Of a DNA stretch of 64,000 nucleotides, positions 1 to 8,984 are shown piece by piece (within the stretch, counting starts at the first letter, position 1; each line of letters starts with the position of its first letter). Source of the stretch: an uncultured Muribaculaceae bacterium. GTDB taxonomy: Bacteria; Bacteroidota; Bacteroidia; Bacteroidales; Muribaculaceae. The notes beneath the pieces are model-generated. The model searched no databases and had not been told where the DNA came from. It saw only the letters and a program-made list of their open reading frames with translations. The position numbers and the translations under genes were made by a program. The DNA lies in assembly GCA_910585285.1 (NCBI GenBank), contig CAJUDL010000002.1, positions 62,001 to 126,000 on the forward strand, given 5' to 3'.

Positions 1-2
1 AA

Positions 3-1685
3 TACCGTCTCACCTGCCGGAAAGACATAAACCTCAGCAATCCTACAATCAGCCTGCTATGCAAAGATCCCGAGCATCCCGAAATCTACAACACATGGCT
101 CGGGAACACGGAAGATTTCACAATCTCCTCCACCCAAATAGCCAAGGGTGAGGAATTTACAATCAAGGGCAAGCTTACTGTCAGTGAATATGTTGACTGC
201 GGAGGGGGAAAGACCTATCTTGTTTTGCCGACAATTTACGATAACAAAGACGGCAATAACATATATTACACAGAACTGCGGTCGTATCCTTATGGTGAAT
301 CGGTGAAACTGCGAGTCGAGCCGCTTCCTGCCGAACACGTAGACATAACGGTCAATTCTTTCGAGACAACTGACAAATTTCTACCGGGCGACGAAACCGC
401 ATATATCTCCTTCAAGGTAGAAATGACCAATAAGGCTGAGTCTCCACTCACCCACACGCGCTTCAATTTCTACCCGGTACATGTGCTGTCGACGGAAGCC
501 GAAAATCCTGACTTCGAAAATATGCCTCACGGCTACTGCATCCCTACCAATTTCCCCGCCGGAGAAACCATCAGCACCTATATAACCATGAAAGGCGACA
601 TGTTCCCTTCTTATGGAGTATACAGGATATATGTAACCTATGAGGATATGGGCGAGCAGATCATGCTCACCGGCTTCGACCCCATATATGTGAATATCGC
701 CAACAGCAATTATGACGTAATAATTGAAAGCGCCTCCGACAATGAGTACGAGAAATATCTCGAACCGGATGTGAACTTCAACATTGACCTTTCGCTCAGT
801 TGCGCTTCCGGATACTTCGGACCGCTCGAATTATGGGCGCATCCTTATTTTGGGGGACAAGAAATTAAAGCTCTTGAATGGAATATATCCGTACCCTCCG
901 GCTCTCCTGAAAATCTTCAGCTCGAAGCTCCTTCCGATGCATTCCTCAACCTTCCTCTCGGCGTTTTCGAATGCTATTTCAAGGTGAGGAGAGACGGCAA
1001 GATGGTGAAGGCTGCAGGTGAGAACAACAAGCTTATCTATAACATTGCAGGTATCAAACAGGGCTCTCCCGTGCTGATGCTCACAGATAAGGCAACTCTG
1101 TCATCCGGCACAACGATGCCTCAGGGAAAAGAATTCGAGATATCTCTTAAAGCGTATTCATACGGTCAGATATCCCTCGACTATTCATTCTCAAGAATCG
1201 TACTCGTCGACGAGGAAACCGACGAAGCCATCAACGCTGAGGTTGGTCCGCTCCAGGGTCCGGAGCAGATAAATCAAGGCAGTTTTGTCACCCTCAAGGC
1301 AAAAGCCAAGCTTCCCGTTGACGCGTCAGCCGTAGGGAAAATGGTGAAGATTCTCCCCGTGCTCTCCATGACCAACTACAACTTCTGCAGTCTGCGCACG
1401 TATCCATATTCCGAATCAATGCGCGTGATGCAAACCGACGGCAGCGATGTGTCTGAGCTCCCCTCCGATGAAAGCACCATAAAACTTGTCGGAAATATTC
1501 TGACGGTTGTCAATGCGGATTACGACAGCCTTCTCAGAATATTCTCCACCGACGGTGCGCTTTGCCGGGAGCACAGAATCACTGCGGATCATATGGAATT
1601 TGATCTAAGTTCTCTTCCGCAAGGAATCTACATCATAAGCGCAATGATCAATGGGAAGGCACAGGCTTTGAAATTTACCAGATAA
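3..1685 (+). CDS. Secreted protein with T9SS-type C-terminal tail (5' end cut by window)
   Basis: The frame is open from base 3 and no start lies inside the window, so this is the C-terminal 560 or so residues of a larger protein. An internal TTG near 225 is not a convincing start because upstream codons read on in frame. The body looks like beta-rich, Ig-like extracellular domains, and I do not recognise a catalytic motif. The last 50 or so residues (LRIFSTDGALCREH ... LPQGIYIISA ... ALKF) match the type A T9SS sorting domain, which directs export and surface anchoring in Bacteroidetes. A strong hairpin terminator follows 45 bases after the stop. Function is unknown; the secretion route is inferred from the tail. 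Confidence 0.8.
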   Translation, partial: YRLTCRKDINLSNPTISLLCKDPEHPEIYNTWLGNTEDFTISSTQIAKGEEFTIKGKLTVSEYVDCGGGKTYLVLPTIYDNKDGNNIYYTELRSYPYGESVKLRVEPLPAEHVDITVNSFETTDKFLPGDETAYISFKVEMTNKAESPLTHTRFNFYPVHVLSTEAENPDFENMPHGYCIPTNFPAGETISTYITMKGDMFPSYGVYRIYVTYEDMGEQIMLTGFDPIYVNIANSNYDVIIESASDNEYEKYLEPDVNFNIDLSLSCASGYFGPLELWAHPYFGGQEIKALEWNISVPSGSPENLQLEAPSDAFLNLPLGVFECYFKVRRDGKMVKAAGENNKLIYNIAGIKQGSPVLMLTDKATLSSGTTMPQGKEFEISLKAYSYGQISLDYSFSRIVLVDEETDEAINAEVGPLQGPEQINQGSFVTLKAKAKLPVDASAVGKMVKILPVLSMTNYNFCSLRTYPYSESMRVMQTDGSDVSELPSDESTIKLVGNILTVVNADYDSLLRIFSTDGALCREHRITADHMEFDLSSLPQGIYIISAMINGKAQALKFTR

Positions 1686-1730
1686 GCACTTTTGTCTTCT
1701 TGAAATAACGACCCGCCATTTTTATAACAC

Positions 1731-1762
1731 TGAGGGAGTTTGGACAATGTCCGGCTCCCTCA
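1731..1762 (+). terminator. Rho-independent terminator
   Basis: Arms TGAGGGAG (1731-1738) and CTCCCTCA (1755-1762) pair perfectly. An inner GGAC/GTCC stem (1742-1752) extends the hairpin, and T-rich sequence follows. It ends the transcript of the preceding secreted-protein gene. Confidence 0.8.
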
Positions 1763-1794
1763 TTTGTATTTTATTTAAAACTTGCGTAAATTTG
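1763..1794 (+). promoter_or_regulatory. Bacteroidetes primary-sigma promoter
   Basis: TTTG at 1763-1766, a 20-base spacer, then TAAATTTG at 1787-1794 fit the Bacteroides -33/-7 consensus TTTG-N19-21-TAnnTTTG. The predicted transcript starts near 1801. This favours the ATG at 1824 over the in-frame TTG at 1782, which lies inside the promoter. Confidence 0.65.
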
Positions 1795-1823
1795 TAAATC
1801 AAACAAACTTTGGAAACTTGTAT

Positions 1824-2699
1824 ATGAAATTCAGAACAGAGTTTACGCCAGTTCCCGCAGGATTCTCTTTGAATCCTGAGAAGCCGGTAATCCTCTTGGG
1901 ATCATGCTTTGCCGACAATATCACGCAACGCATGCGCTTTTGCCGCTGGGATGCCCGCAATCCGTTCGGTGTGCTCTTCAATCCTCTCTCCATCGCTCGT
2001 GCAGTCACGCTCTCTTTGGCAGATACTGACCCTCGTCAGGAAATTCTTGATTCAACCTTTGAAAGCGACGGCATCTGTCATTCCTGGCTTTTCGATTCGA
2101 AAAAGTCCGCGGAATCGGCAGCCGATGTAGCAGTGAATATCCTGGATTCCATCAGAGATTTCAAGCGTACAATAGAAACATCAGAGGCACTGTTCATCAC
2201 TTTCGGCACAGCCTGGTGCTACTTTCTGAATAAAAGAGAGGATTATGTGGTTGCCAACTGCCATAAGCAGTCTCAGCAACTTTTCACACGCCGCTGCATC
2301 GACATTGATGCGATCGCAGCCGTCTGGATTCCTCTCCTTGAAGAAATCCACCGCCGGTATCCGCAACTAAAGATTATCTTCACGGTCAGCCCTGTGCGTC
2401 ACCTTAAGGATGGGTTCACAGGGAACGCGCGTTCAAAAGCCACGCTTATTCTGGCGGTGGAAAAGATTTGTGATTCTCTTGGATATTGCAGTTATTTCCC
2501 AGCCTACGAGATTGTGAACGATGATCTCCGCGATTACCGGTTTTACGCATCTGACCTCGCCCACCCTTCAGAAATGGCGGTAGATTATATCTGGGATATC
2601 TTCAAAGCAACATACGTTGATGAGCGCGGGAACCAGCTGCTTAAGGAGGGAGAGAAAGCCACAAGGCGAAGCCAACACAGAAGTATAATTAATGTGTAA
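1824..2699 (+). CDS. GSCFA domain protein (SGNH-hydrolase-like)
   Basis: A 291-residue protein with the family-naming motif LLGSCFADN near residues 24-32, where the conserved Ser-Cys region resembles the SGNH/GDSL nucleophile block. A C-terminal DLAHPSEMA motif resembles the Asp-x-x-His pair of SGNH hydrolases. Family members are common in Bacteroidetes; their substrate is not established, and an esterase or acyl-hydrolase role is inference. No signal peptide is visible, so it is probably cytoplasmic. The start at 1824 was chosen because a promoter sits just upstream. The last codons and stop run into a 14-bp tandem repeat array. Confidence 0.85.
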   Translation: MKFRTEFTPVPAGFSLNPEKPVILLGSCFADNITQRMRFCRWDARNPFGVLFNPLSIARAVTLSLADTDPRQEILDSTFESDGICHSWLFDSKKSAESAADVAVNILDSIRDFKRTIETSEALFITFGTAWCYFLNKREDYVVANCHKQSQQLFTRRCIDIDAIAAVWIPLLEEIHRRYPQLKIIFTVSPVRHLKDGFTGNARSKATLILAVEKICDSLGYCSYFPAYEIVNDDLRDYRFYASDLAHPSEMAVDYIWDIFKATYVDERGNQLLKEGEKATRRSQHRSIINV

Positions 2700-2766
2700 T
2701 GTGGAATTAGTAATGTTTAATTAGTAATGTTTAATTAGTAATGTTTAATTAGTAATGTTTAATTAA
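2697..2766 (+). repeat. 14-bp tandem repeat, five copies
   Basis: Unit TAATGTTTAATTAG occurs at 2711, 2725, 2739 and 2753 (last base changed). A degenerate first copy at 2697 contains the stop codon of the GSCFA gene. The array fills the gap up to the next gene's leader. Confidence 0.9.
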
Positions 2767-2782
2767 TAGACAACAACACAAT

Positions 2783-3649
2783 ATGAAGAAATTAATCCTT
2801 ACGCTTTTAGGAGCCGCAGCGTTCTTTACATGCAACGCAGAAAACAAAGAGATCAAGAAATATGAATTTGCTTATGGCGACACTGTACGCACTTACGCAA
2901 TGTATCTTCCTAAAAACCTGAAAGCGGATGCGCCGTTAGTGGTCTATACACATGGCTATGGGTCGAAAACACGTTGGCGCACGGGGCTCAACGCCACTGC
3001 CGAGCGGGAGGGATTCGCCGTTTGCTACCCTGACGGTGCTCCCGATTCGCGTGGCAAAGATGGCTGGAAAGTGGGATATCCTCCTCAGGAATCCATGAAA
3101 ATTGATGAGGCTGATTTTTTTGCCAAACTTAAGGAGGAGGTATGCTCCCGTTTTAATCTCAGTCGTAAAAATTCTTTTATGACAGGGATGTCAAACGGTG
3201 GAGACCTCTGTTACCAGCTGGCGTTCACAGCTCCGGGGCTTTTCCGTGCATATGCCTCAGTGGCAGGATTGCTTTTTGAATGCACTTATCTGAACAATCC
3301 GCTGCCTCAACCCGTTCCATTTATTGAGATCCACGGGGATGCCGACAAGACTTCGATGTGGGAAGGTGATCATGAAAACACCGGCGGGTGGGGAGCCTAT
3401 ATCCCTGTGCCTTTGGCAGTCAGCACGATGGCTACCGCAAACCGCTGCTGTTCAATGCGCACCGAGACATTCCCCACACTCACCGATTCCACGCGGATGG
3501 TGACGCGCACAATCTACTCCGATTCTCCTTCGGGATATGATGTAGAAGTATATAAGGTTGAGGGCGCGCCTCATTCATGGCATGTGAAAGACGTTGAGAC
3601 CCACGAAGTGGTGTGGCGCTTCTTCTCAAGGTATTTGCATACTAAATGA
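2783..3649 (+). CDS. Secreted CE1-like esterase (PHB depolymerase/feruloyl esterase family)
   Basis: A 288-residue alpha/beta hydrolase with an N-terminal signal peptide (KKLILTLLGAAAFFTCNA). VVYTHGYG (about residues 52-59) supplies the oxyanion region, and GMSNGG (about 134-139) is the G-x-S-x-G nucleophile elbow. FIEIHGDADKTS carries the likely catalytic Asp, and the HSWH motif near the C-terminus supplies His. This is the layout of the poly(3-hydroxybutyrate) depolymerase / feruloyl esterase family (CE1, LpqC-like). In gut Bacteroidetes such enzymes usually deacylate plant polysaccharides, so that is the likely role; the exact substrate cannot be read from sequence. It probably acts in the periplasm or is exported. 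Confidence 0.8.
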   Translation: MKKLILTLLGAAAFFTCNAENKEIKKYEFAYGDTVRTYAMYLPKNLKADAPLVVYTHGYGSKTRWRTGLNATAEREGFAVCYPDGAPDSRGKDGWKVGYPPQESMKIDEADFFAKLKEEVCSRFNLSRKNSFMTGMSNGGDLCYQLAFTAPGLFRAYASVAGLLFECTYLNNPLPQPVPFIEIHGDADKTSMWEGDHENTGGWGAYIPVPLAVSTMATANRCCSMRTETFPTLTDSTRMVTRTIYSDSPSGYDVEVYKVEGAPHSWHVKDVETHEVVWRFFSRYLHTK

Positions 3650-3713
3650 GATTTTATTAATTTTGCAATCCAATGGATTCGGCGGCAGTTGACCACCTTA
3701 TCCGACGATAGAT

Positions 3714-4643
3714 ATGCAGCCCATTATAGATAAAATAGACCCTGCGCTCATAGAAGCCGAACTGACGCCCGATAAGCTCTTGCGCCATACCAACAAAGGC
3801 GACAATGAGATCTACGTCATAGATGCTTTCAATGCGCCGAACACTATGCGCGAGATCGGACGTCTGCGCGAGATCGCTTTCCGCGATGCGGGAGGTGGCA
3901 CCGGTCTTGAATGCGACATTGATGAATTCGACACAATGCCCACACCTTGCCGCCAAATGATCGTATGGAATCCAACAGACCGAGAAATCGTTGGTGGCTA
4001 CCGCTTTATCCTCGGAGAGGACATTCGTGTTGTAGATGGCATCCCTCAGATTGCTACATCACATATGTTCAGATTCTCAGAGCGGTTTCTCACGGAGTTC
4101 CTTCCCGAGACGATTGAACTCGGACGCTCTTTCGTGGCACTCGAATATCAGACCACCAAAGCCGGTGCGAAAGCCCTATACGCCCTTGACAACCTTTGGG
4201 ACGGATTGGGCGCACTGACAGTGGTCTATCCCCAGATCAAATATCTTTTCGGGAAAGTGACGATGTATCCGCAATACAACCGTGAATGCCGCGACATGAT
4301 CCTCGGCTTCATGCACAAGCACTTCCCCGATCCCGACAATCTTGTCATCCCCATTGACCCTCTCCCCACAGCCGCCTACACTCATGTGGTGCAGTCTCGG
4401 TTCACAGGCGACGACTATAAAGAGGATTTCCGCATCCTCAATCATTTCATCCGGGAACACGATCTCAAGATCCCGCCTCTGGTGAACTCATACATGGCTC
4501 TCTCTCCGACTATGAGGATGTTTGGCACTGCTATCAACCGAGAATTCGGAGATGTGGAAGAGACAGGTATCTTCTTCAAAATATCCGACATTTTCGAAGA
4601 CAAGAAGATGCGGCATATCGGCACCTATAACGAAATTCCATGA
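3714..4643 (+). CDS. GNAT-fold N-acyltransferase of OlsB/GlsB type (putative hemolysin family)
   Basis: A 309-residue protein with the Acetyltransf_5 pattern: REIAFRDAGGGTG near residue 50, GGYRF near 95, and ELGRSFV near 142. This pattern is shared by ornithine acyl-ACP N-acyltransferase OlsB and Bacteroides GlsB, which makes N-acyl-glycine for glycine lipids. Proteins of this kind are often labelled 'hemolysin' by old annotation. The reaction is probably transfer of a 3-hydroxyacyl group from acyl-ACP to an amino group. The usual partner GlsA (O-acyltransferase) is not adjacent. Instead the gene overlaps the following ATP-grasp gene by 4 bases (ATGA), implying translational coupling. GlsB identity is possible but unproven. 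Confidence 0.75.
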   Translation: MQPIIDKIDPALIEAELTPDKLLRHTNKGDNEIYVIDAFNAPNTMREIGRLREIAFRDAGGGTGLECDIDEFDTMPTPCRQMIVWNPTDREIVGGYRFILGEDIRVVDGIPQIATSHMFRFSERFLTEFLPETIELGRSFVALEYQTTKAGAKALYALDNLWDGLGALTVVYPQIKYLFGKVTMYPQYNRECRDMILGFMHKHFPDPDNLVIPIDPLPTAAYTHVVQSRFTGDDYKEDFRILNHFIREHDLKIPPLVNSYMALSPTMRMFGTAINREFGDVEETGIFFKISDIFEDKKMRHIGTYNEIP

Positions 4644-5578
4644 ACACAACAATCCTCATGCTGGGCGGTTCACGCCGCGTATCTGTTGCCCAGCTTCTTA
4701 AAGAAAGCGGCAAACGCCTCGGATGCGAGGTGGAAATCATATCCTATGAACTTGATCGGGAAGTACCGATTGCCCTCGAAGGGGAAGTAATCAAAGGGAA
4801 AAGCTTCTCAGACCCCGATGTCATCGATGATATCGCGCGCATAGTGAGGGAGAGAAACGTGAAAATCATTCTCCCTTTCATTAATTCTGCAATCGAAATC
4901 GCATCCCTCTGTAAAGAAAGAATCCCCGGGGTGTTCGTCCCAGTATCGGCTTTCTCCACCACATCACGCATGTTCGACAAGGTTGAGGCGGCTCGCCTTT
5001 TCAAAGAAGCCGGTTTCCCAATCCCGCGCACATATTCGGTGATCGATAATGAAATGCCAGCCATCGTGAAACCACGCAAGGGTGGATCATCACGCGGCAT
5101 TAAGATATTTCATGACGTTGAAGACCTTATGCTTCTCCAGGATCTCGACAAATACATCATTCAGGAATACATTGAGCATAACCGCGAATATTCGGTGGAT
5201 TGCTATGTCAGCGCCGAAGGGGAGATTCTTACAACCGTGCCCCGTGAACGCCTTGAAATAATGGGCGGGGAAGTGACACGTACAAGAACCTACCGCAATC
5301 CGCAGCTCATTGAGATGAGCCGCAAAGTGATAGAGCATTTCGGTCTGACCGGACCCGTGACCATACAGTTCCTCCACGACCTTGACAAAGACCGCTTCCT
5401 GCTGATGGAAGTAAATCCTCGTCTTGGAGGAGGCGTGATATGCTCCATCTATGCCGGCGCTCCCATACCTGACTATATCCTTCTGGAGTCGATGGGTAAA
5501 AAAGTAACTCCGTCAACCGATTGGGAAGACGGAGTCCTTATGGCTCGTTATCAGAAAGAAGCTATCTTCAGACATTGA
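4640..5578 (+). CDS. ATP-grasp ligase, carbamoyl-phosphate-synthase-like
   Basis: A 312-residue protein. Residues 1-100 form a pre-ATP-grasp Rossmann-like domain (MLGGSRRVSVAQLL), and residues 105-300 an ATP-grasp domain. Visible motifs are AIVKPRKGGSSRGI (phosphate-binding loop), YIIQEYIEHNREYSVDCYV, and LMEVNPRLGGG (Mg-binding Glu/Asn). The family forms acyl-phosphate intermediates and ligates carboxylates to amines or thiols; the substrate here is unknown. It starts inside the stop of the GNAT acyltransferase, so the two products probably act in one pathway. Its 3' end overlaps the convergent ychF by 11 bases. Confidence 0.8.
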   Translation: MNTTILMLGGSRRVSVAQLLKESGKRLGCEVEIISYELDREVPIALEGEVIKGKSFSDPDVIDDIARIVRERNVKIILPFINSAIEIASLCKERIPGVFVPVSAFSTTSRMFDKVEAARLFKEAGFPIPRTYSVIDNEMPAIVKPRKGGSSRGIKIFHDVEDLMLLQDLDKYIIQEYIEHNREYSVDCYVSAEGEILTTVPRERLEIMGGEVTRTRTYRNPQLIEMSRKVIEHFGLTGPVTIQFLHDLDKDRFLLMEVNPRLGGGVICSIYAGAPIPDYILLESMGKKVTPSTDWEDGVLMARYQKEAIFRH

Positions 5579-6671
5579 AGCGGAAATGCATGATGTCACC
5601 ATCCTGCACAACGTATTCCTTACCTTCAACACCCATCTTTCCGGCTTCCTTCACAGCCGCTTCAGATCCTAACGACACATAATCGTCGTATTTGATCACC
5701 TCGGCGCGGATAAAGCCTTTCTCAAAATCAGTGTGAATGATTCCGGCTGCCTGCGGAGCCTTTGTGCCTCGCAGGAATGTCCATGCCCTCACCTCATCAG
5801 GACCGGCAGTGAAGTATGTCTGCAGATCGAGAAGCGCGTAAGCGGCACGTATCAGACGGCTCACGCCAGATTCCGACAGGCCGATCTCCTCAAGAAATTC
5901 CTTGCGCTCCTCCCATGTGTCGAGTTCGGCAATCTCACTCTCAGTCTTTGCAGCCACAATCATAAGGTCGGCATCCTCGCCGGCGATGGCTTTGCGCACT
6001 TCCTCCACATAATGGTTGCCGTTTACGGCTGCGGAGTCATCCACATTGCAGACATAGAGCACCGGCTTATTTGTAAGGAGGAACAGCTCTTTAGCAAATT
6101 TCTCCTCCTCTTTACCCTCTATTTTCACCGATCTTGCAGGTTTCCCCTGCTCAAGTGCCTCCTTATAGGCATTCAGCACTTCAAGCTGCATCTTGGCTGT
6201 CTTGTCGCCACCCGCCTTCGCGGCTTTCTCAGTCTTTGAAAGACGCGACTCTACGGTCTCGAGGTCCTTAAGCTGAAGCTCATAATTGATCACTTCCATG
6301 TCGCGCACCGGATCAACGGTGGTGTCGACATGCGTGATATTATCGTCATCGAAACAGCGAAGCACATGCAGGATTGCATCCGTCTCGCGGATGTTTGCGA
6401 GAAATTTATTACCAAGACCCTCTCCTTTAGAAGCTCCCTTCACCAGACCGGCGATATCCACTATCTCCACCGTGGCAGGCACCGTGGAGCGGGGATTACA
6501 CATCTCCACGAGCCTCGTAAGACGATCATCAGGCACGGAGATGACACCAACGTTCGGCTCGATAGTGCAGAAAGGGAAATTGGCGCTCTGAGCCTTAGCG
6601 TTGCTCAGACAGTTGAAAAGCGTGGACTTACCGACATTCGGAAGACCCACTATTCCACATTTTAATGACAT
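5568..6671 (-). CDS. ychF: Redox-regulated ATPase YchF (Obg family)
   Basis: A 367-residue, full-length member of the YchF/OLA1 subfamily. It has the P-loop GLPNVGKSTLFN at residues 8-19, IVDIAGLVKGAS in the G3 region, NKPVLYVCNVDD in the G4 region (the altered motif that favours ATP over GTP), and a C-terminal TGS domain (YFTAGPDEVRAWTF ... GDIMHFRFNV). YchF binds the ribosome and affects stress responses. A TAATTTTG -7-like box lies upstream on this strand (6710-6717), without a clear -33 element. Confidence 0.95.
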   Translation of the reverse strand: MSLKCGIVGLPNVGKSTLFNCLSNAKAQSANFPFCTIEPNVGVISVPDDRLTRLVEMCNPRSTVPATVEIVDIAGLVKGASKGEGLGNKFLANIRETDAILHVLRCFDDDNITHVDTTVDPVRDMEVINYELQLKDLETVESRLSKTEKAAKAGGDKTAKMQLEVLNAYKEALEQGKPARSVKIEGKEEEKFAKELFLLTNKPVLYVCNVDDSAAVNGNHYVEEVRKAIAGEDADLMIVAAKTESEIAELDTWEERKEFLEEIGLSESGVSRLIRAAYALLDLQTYFTAGPDEVRAWTFLRGTKAPQAAGIIHTDFEKGFIRAEVIKYDDYVSLGSEAAVKEAGKMGVEGKEYVVQDGDIMHFRFNV

Positions 6672-6736
6672 ATTTTGTGCTGTTTAATTTTCACTTATCA
6701 AAATATGTGCAAAATTAGCGATTTTTTTTCAAACCA

Positions 6737-7213
6737 TCACCACGGAGCCCTGTTCATCCTGTCGTAGACATATGTCTGCACTGCACCGTTGCCCGTGCGC
6801 CACTGCATCCACATTGTGTCGCCACCATGGGTGAACCAATAATTCATCGTCACAGGCGATGAATACTCATACTGGATATTGATCTGATACCGGGAAGTGC
6901 CGGTGTTTGAATCCTGGCTGTAATAGACCGTGCGCTCCGTATATTCGCGACCTCCCTGCAGATAATAATAGTATCCTCTGCCGTTACCGTTGAAATAAAG
7001 ATAATTCGCATCCGAATAATCAACAGGATCACTGTTATACTGCACAAGCCCCCAATAACCCTGCAGCCTCGTATCATTGAAAGTGTCCCACCCCGATGGA
7101 GGACCACCCCACCAGTCGCCGTCATCACTCACGCAGGATGTCAACCCCGCGCATAGAAGCCCGCACATCAACACCAGTCCAGGCAACAACCTTTTCAATC
7201 CAGATTTACGCAT
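6737..7213 (-). CDS. Small secreted lipoprotein, unknown function
   Basis: A 158-residue protein with a basic N-terminus, a hydrophobic stretch, and the lipobox LTSC at residues 24-27, so it should be exported and lipidated. The mature part is rich in Tyr, Trp, Gly and Asn (GRGYYYYLQGG, TMWMQWRTGNG), with alternating polar and aromatic residues suggesting a small beta-barrel, lipocalin-like fold. No catalytic motif is seen and I do not recognise a family with certainty. It lies between ychF and cdd on the same strand and is probably transcribed on its own or with cdd. Confidence 0.75.
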   Translation of the reverse strand: MRKSGLKRLLPGLVLMCGLLCAGLTSCVSDDGDWWGGPPSGWDTFNDTRLQGYWGLVQYNSDPVDYSDANYLYFNGNGRGYYYYLQGGREYTERTVYYSQDSNTGTSRYQINIQYEYSSPVTMNYWFTHGGDTMWMQWRTGNGAVQTYVYDRMNRAPW

Positions 7214-7272
7214 AGCCGTTATATTTATTTCTTTAGAAATATTAACAAACAGTAACTATCATCTGTTCATTT

Positions 7273-7770
7273 TCAGAATTCAGTGAAGCTCAGGGGGAGA
7301 AGGGATTTCACCGAGGGTAGCACATAGACGCAGTCGAGTCCGTAGAGGATCACTTCGATGTCGCCATAGAGGGCTTCATATTCGAGCAACGCCTGACGGC
7401 ATGCGCCACAAGGGCTGACGGGCAACCGCTGAAAACACTCCCCATCAGGATCACTCTCTTCATGATGGAGGCGAGTCCATGCAGCTATCGCTATCTTCTT
7501 CATTGCCACACCGGGATGCTGCGCCGATGCCCAATAGGCAGCCGTGCGCTCCGCACATGTGCCGGAGGGATAGGCGGCATTCTCCTGGTTGCTGCCCGTC
7601 ACAATCTCTCCTCCATCCATCCGGATTGCGGCACCAACATGGAATTTGGAATAGGGGGCGTAAGATTTGCGTGTCATCGCTTTCGCCGCGTCCACAAGTT
7701 CGCGGTCTTCAGGCGGCAACTCATCGTAATTATATACCTTTATCAAGGTTTTTATCTCTTTCTCTTTCAT
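7273..7770 (-). CDS. cdd: Cytidine deaminase
   Basis: A 165-residue homotetrameric-type cytidine deaminase that converts cytidine or deoxycytidine to uridine or deoxyuridine in pyrimidine salvage. Zinc ligands are visible as C72 in TCAERTA (with E74 the proton shuttle) and C121/C124 in PCGACRQ. The substrate-binding FHVGAA and NQENAAYPSG segments are intact. Length is slightly above the usual 130-140 because of an N-terminal extension and a short acidic insert (HHEESDPDGE). A TATATTTG -7-like element lies upstream (7791-7798, this strand). Confidence 0.93.
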   Translation of the reverse strand: MKEKEIKTLIKVYNYDELPPEDRELVDAAKAMTRKSYAPYSKFHVGAAIRMDGGEIVTGSNQENAAYPSGTCAERTAAYWASAQHPGVAMKKIAIAAWTRLHHEESDPDGECFQRLPVSPCGACRQALLEYEALYGDIEVILYGLDCVYVLPSVKSLLPLSFTEF

Positions 7771-7862
7771 GGCTGATATTTTCTATATCGCAAATATAAT
7801 AATTTTTGCGTAATTTTGCATGCGGGGCATTCCCTGTATCATAACAACACCCCACCTATCAC

Positions 7863-8756
7863 ATGAATATCCGCAGATATATTTTAATTATAAACACGCT
7901 GGCACTGGTATTTTCCTTGTCGGCGGCAAAAAAGAATCCCTACCAGGAATATATAGAGACATACAGCGAAATGGCGATCGAACAGCAACGCGCCTATGGC
8001 ATACCGGCTTCGATCACCCTTGCGCAGGGTCTTCTCGAAAGCCGCGCCGGGCAGTCTTCCCTCGCCACGTTGGGCAACAACCATTTCGGCATCAAATGCC
8101 ACAACGAATGGAAAGGCGATACTCTTCTGCGGAATGATGATGCCGCCAATGAGTGCTTCCGTTCATACTCCTCCGCGGCAGAAAGTTTTGACGACCACTC
8201 CCGGTTTCTGCTGCGCAAGCGCTATGCCCCGCTCTTCCGCAACGACGTCACCGACTACGCCGCGTGGGCACGTGGTTTAAAATCCTGCGGTTATGCCACA
8301 GACCCGAATTATGCCACACGACTGATAACCATAATCGAACGCTACGCCCTCTATCTCTTCGACACCGAGTCAGGACGACGCGCCGAAGAGGATGCCGGCT
8401 TCATCCACGACATGCTTCGCGCAACACATCCCGTGCGCCGCAGTCGCGGACTCCACTGCGTCATTGCCTCACCCGGCGATACCTACTCATCAATCGCCAA
8501 AGAATTGGGAATCAAGACATCCAAGCTATTAAAATATAACGATGCAGACAAAGACCGTGAGATAAAGCCCTGGGAAGAGGTATATCTCGAAGAGAAAAGA
8601 GACACCCCGCCCGACGGAATCAGCAAGGCTACCATCGGCGAAGGGGAATCTTTCCACTCCATAGCCCAACGCTTCGGAATAAAGCTTGCCACCCTCCGCA
8701 AGCTGAATCCCAAAACCGCCGACCGTCCCGGCTCCACCCTCCGCCTCCGCCAATAA
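7863..8756 (+). CDS. Glucosaminidase with two LysM domains (peptidoglycan hydrolase)
   Basis: A 297-residue exported protein. An N-terminal hydrophobic segment (residues 1-20) is followed by a FlgJ-type mannosyl-glycoprotein endo-beta-N-acetylglucosaminidase domain. It contains ITLAQGLLESRAGQS, with the catalytic Glu in LLES near residue 60, and NNHFGIKCHNEWKG. Two LysM modules follow at about 200-245 and 253-297 (GDTYSSIAKELGI; GESFHSIAQRFGI), which bind N-acetylglucosamine strands. It probably trims peptidoglycan in the periplasm. Its last codons and stop lie in the first copy of a repeat that recurs after the neighbouring Rhs island. Confidence 0.88.
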   Translation: MNIRRYILIINTLALVFSLSAAKKNPYQEYIETYSEMAIEQQRAYGIPASITLAQGLLESRAGQSSLATLGNNHFGIKCHNEWKGDTLLRNDDAANECFRSYSSAAESFDDHSRFLLRKRYAPLFRNDVTDYAAWARGLKSCGYATDPNYATRLITIIERYALYLFDTESGRRAEEDAGFIHDMLRATHPVRRSRGLHCVIASPGDTYSSIAKELGIKTSKLLKYNDADKDREIKPWEEVYLEEKRDTPPDGISKATIGEGESFHSIAQRFGIKLATLRKLNPKTADRPGSTLRLRQ

Positions 8757-8963
8757 TCTTCATAGACAGGAGAACATAAGAAATAGAAATTTTCTGAGGG
8801 AATTTTATTTTAACAATAGAACATTAGGAACAATAGTTATTATTGTCCGGATAGAAAGAAATCCGAGATAATGCTATTGTTTCTATTGTTATAAAATTAT
8901 TTAAAAAATCCATCATAATTTTCTATTCTCTAAAAAATTCTCCTGTTCTCCTGTCTAAAAACT
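8747..8963. repeat. Island-flanking palindromic repeat, left copy
   Basis: It begins at the 3' end of the LysM gene. The 21 bases at 8752-8772 are identical to 16569-16589, and further shared blocks follow in the same order (GAATTTTATTTT, AACAATAGAACATTA, ATAATGCTATTGTTTCTATTG). GACAGGAGAACA at 8765-8776 pairs perfectly with TGTTCTCCTGTC at 8944-8955, so the copy can fold into one long imperfect hairpin. It fills most of the gap between the LysM gene and the toxin promoter. Confidence 0.8.
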
Positions 8964-8984
8964 TCAGAAATAATGTTACATTTC

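Noticed and set aside
1782..1823. TTG start for the GSCFA gene giving 14 more residues
   Set aside because: The bases lie in a consensus promoter (-7 box 1787-1794), so they are probably not transcribed.
2697..2766. CRISPR-like repeat array
   Set aside because: Units are 14 bp with no spacers and no cas genes nearby.
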